Of a stretch of DNA of 64,000 nucleotides, positions 63,170-64,000 are shown one piece after another. Within the stretch, counting starts at the first letter, position 1. Each line of letters starts with the position of its first letter. The position numbers and the translations under genes are program-made. The notes under the pieces were generated by a model that saw nothing but the letters and a program-made list of their open reading frames with translations, ran no database searches and had not been told where the DNA came from. This DNA is from Promethearchaeota archaeon (GTDB lineage: Archaea > Asgardarchaeota > Lokiarchaeia > Sigyniarchaeales > SOKP01). Location of the stretch: NCBI GenBank assembly GCA_016840085.1, contig JAEOTA010000036.1:100813-164812 (forward strand), given 5' to 3'.

Positions 63170-63811
63170 TTGCTATATAAAATCTATCTTATTGACAGTG
63201 GCTCTGGTATAAGTCTTTTAGAGTCAACATTTAAGGAATTAAAAAAAATTCAAGACGATATCCTAACAGGATTCTTCAATGCAATTAATAAAACGATAGA
63301 TCTTATTCAAGAAGCGATGGCTAAAGGAAGACGTGTAAATGAAATGTATAGAGTTGTTGAAGCAGAAGACTCAATAATTCTTATTTATTATCATCCATTA
63401 TCAAGGATATTATTTTGCTCAATATCTGATGCTGATGATAATACTGAAAAAATAAAGGAAGTACTGAAAAAAATAGCAAATCGATTTTGGAAAAAACATC
63501 AATCAGATCTTAAAATATATAGAACAACCACAGAAAAAAGTAGGTTCCAGACTTTAAATGTCGATATAGAAAATCTTACAATTGGAGGAAAAATTGCGGA
63601 AGAATTCCCGAAATTACTTATAGTTAAAAGTGTTTTAGAAAAGGTTCTATCTATGGGTATGATTACTGATTTTGATTTTCAAGTCGCAATTAATTGTACA
63701 GGGAAAAATTCACCTTTAAAAATCTCAAGGATTCTAAATAAAAAGCAATCTGAAATAATTGATGTATTAAAAAAGTTAGAGCAACTTGATATTATAAAAA
63801 TTCGAATTTGA
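63170..63811 (+). CDS. Longin-like domain protein with C-terminal winged helix
   Basis: 213 residues from TTG at 63170; no clear Shine-Dalgarno site, so probably leaderless. Residues 1-120 run YKIYLIDSGSGISLLE (two strands), two helices, YRVVEAEDSIILIYYH and ILFCSISDADDN, then a long helix; this is the longin order, close to SRX/adaptin-type domains found in Asgard archaea. Residues 140-213 contain LKISRILNKKQSEIIDVLKK with a turn and ending IIKIRI, fitting a winged helix. A link between vesicle-type domain and DNA or protein binding is suggested. It is downstream of the GTPase/roadblock genes. Confidence 0.65.
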   Translation: MLYKIYLIDSGSGISLLESTFKELKKIQDDILTGFFNAINKTIDLIQEAMAKGRRVNEMYRVVEAEDSIILIYYHPLSRILFCSISDADDNTEKIKEVLKKIANRFWKKHQSDLKIYRTTTEKSRFQTLNVDIENLTIGGKIAEEFPKLLIVKSVLEKVLSMGMITDFDFQVAINCTGKNSPLKISRILNKKQSEIIDVLKKLEQLDIIKIRI

Positions 63812-64000
63812 ATCTTATTGTGAAATTTTTTTAATTTTTAAAGAATTCATAATTCTATATTCTACTTACCTCTAAAGATAATTTTTAATTTACCTTCTTT
63901 TTTTAAATCTTCAATCACCTTTAAATTTTAATCCGACATTATTTTCTTATTTTCTTAAGTCAAATCAGTAATTTATATGAAGTTTTATGGAGCATTTGAG

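Noticed and set aside
63830..64000. Short minus-strand frame reading VIEDLKKEGKLKIIFRGK
   Set aside because: Only about 19 codons, bounded upstream by TAA and with no ribosome binding site; could be a relic but not supportable.

Overview
The window is AT-rich DNA that most probably comes from an Asgard archaeon of the Lokiarchaeota / Prometheoarchaeum type. This rests on the combination of many Rab/Ras- and Arf-like small GTPases (seven here), roadblock- and longin-like domains, selenocysteine-encoding Hdr/Mvh genes with a eukaryote-like SECIS, MtrH, several aldehyde ferredoxin oxidoreductase-type genes, UPF0147, archaeal PEP synthase and an archaeosortase. No rRNA, insertion sequence or CRISPR array was seen; there is one tRNA-Pro.

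Layout. 0-8 kb: an MBL-fold hydrolase cut by the window edge, a YbaK/ProX deacylase, a polyferredoxin, a small beta-grasp-like gene followed by two tandem paralogous membrane proteins that both end in Cys-Gly-Cys, and a two-gene unit with a roadblock/profilin-like protein. 8-18 kb: a GH127 glycosidase abutting a decayed chemoreceptor fragment, then an electron-transfer operon hdrA-mvhD-(SECIS)-frhB/fdhB. hdrA contains three in-frame UGA codons and mvhD two, so ordinary gene calling breaks or misses both. Next come AOR and an iron alcohol dehydrogenase, which together suggest alcohol/aldehyde/acid interconversion with ferredoxin. 18-27.7 kb: a small GTPase, a second AOR with an iron-sulfur partner broken by a frameshift, a VapBC pair with a clear operator, a 920-residue protein with a GltD-like module nested inside an HdrD-like protein, and a QueG/dehalogenase-like iron-sulfur protein. 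27.7-42 kb: a SNF2 helicase, two Rab-like GTPases, a DUF364 protein, a large secreted gingipain-like protease with a sorting-type C-terminus, a cyclophilin-like protein and methyltransferase pair, a nucleotidyltransferase and a GTPase fusion. 42-49 kb: tRNA-Pro, UPF0147, PEP synthase, macro domain, YkgJ-type cysteine-cluster protein, archaeosortase and MtrH. 49-64 kb: a dense set of Arf-like GTPases fused to roadblock-like and novel N-terminal domains, a zinc-ribbon/roadblock protein, further zinc-ribbon proteins, an NrdD homologue without a glycyl-radical end, a transglutaminase-like surface protein and a longin/winged-helix protein.

How it fits together. The redox genes (HdrA, MvhD, FrhB/FdhB-like, two AORs, ADH, the HdrD-GltD fusion, several polyferredoxins) describe an anaerobic, ferredoxin-centred metabolism with flavin-based electron bifurcation that depends on selenium. 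The GTPase/roadblock/longin genes look like a Rag/Ragulator- or MglA/MglB-like regulatory network built from shuffled modules; three of the GTPases share an N-terminal domain with a GPxPxxxWP signature that I do not recognise as a named family. The archaeosortase and the gingipain-like protease with a tripartite C-terminus form a plausible enzyme/substrate pair for surface-protein processing.
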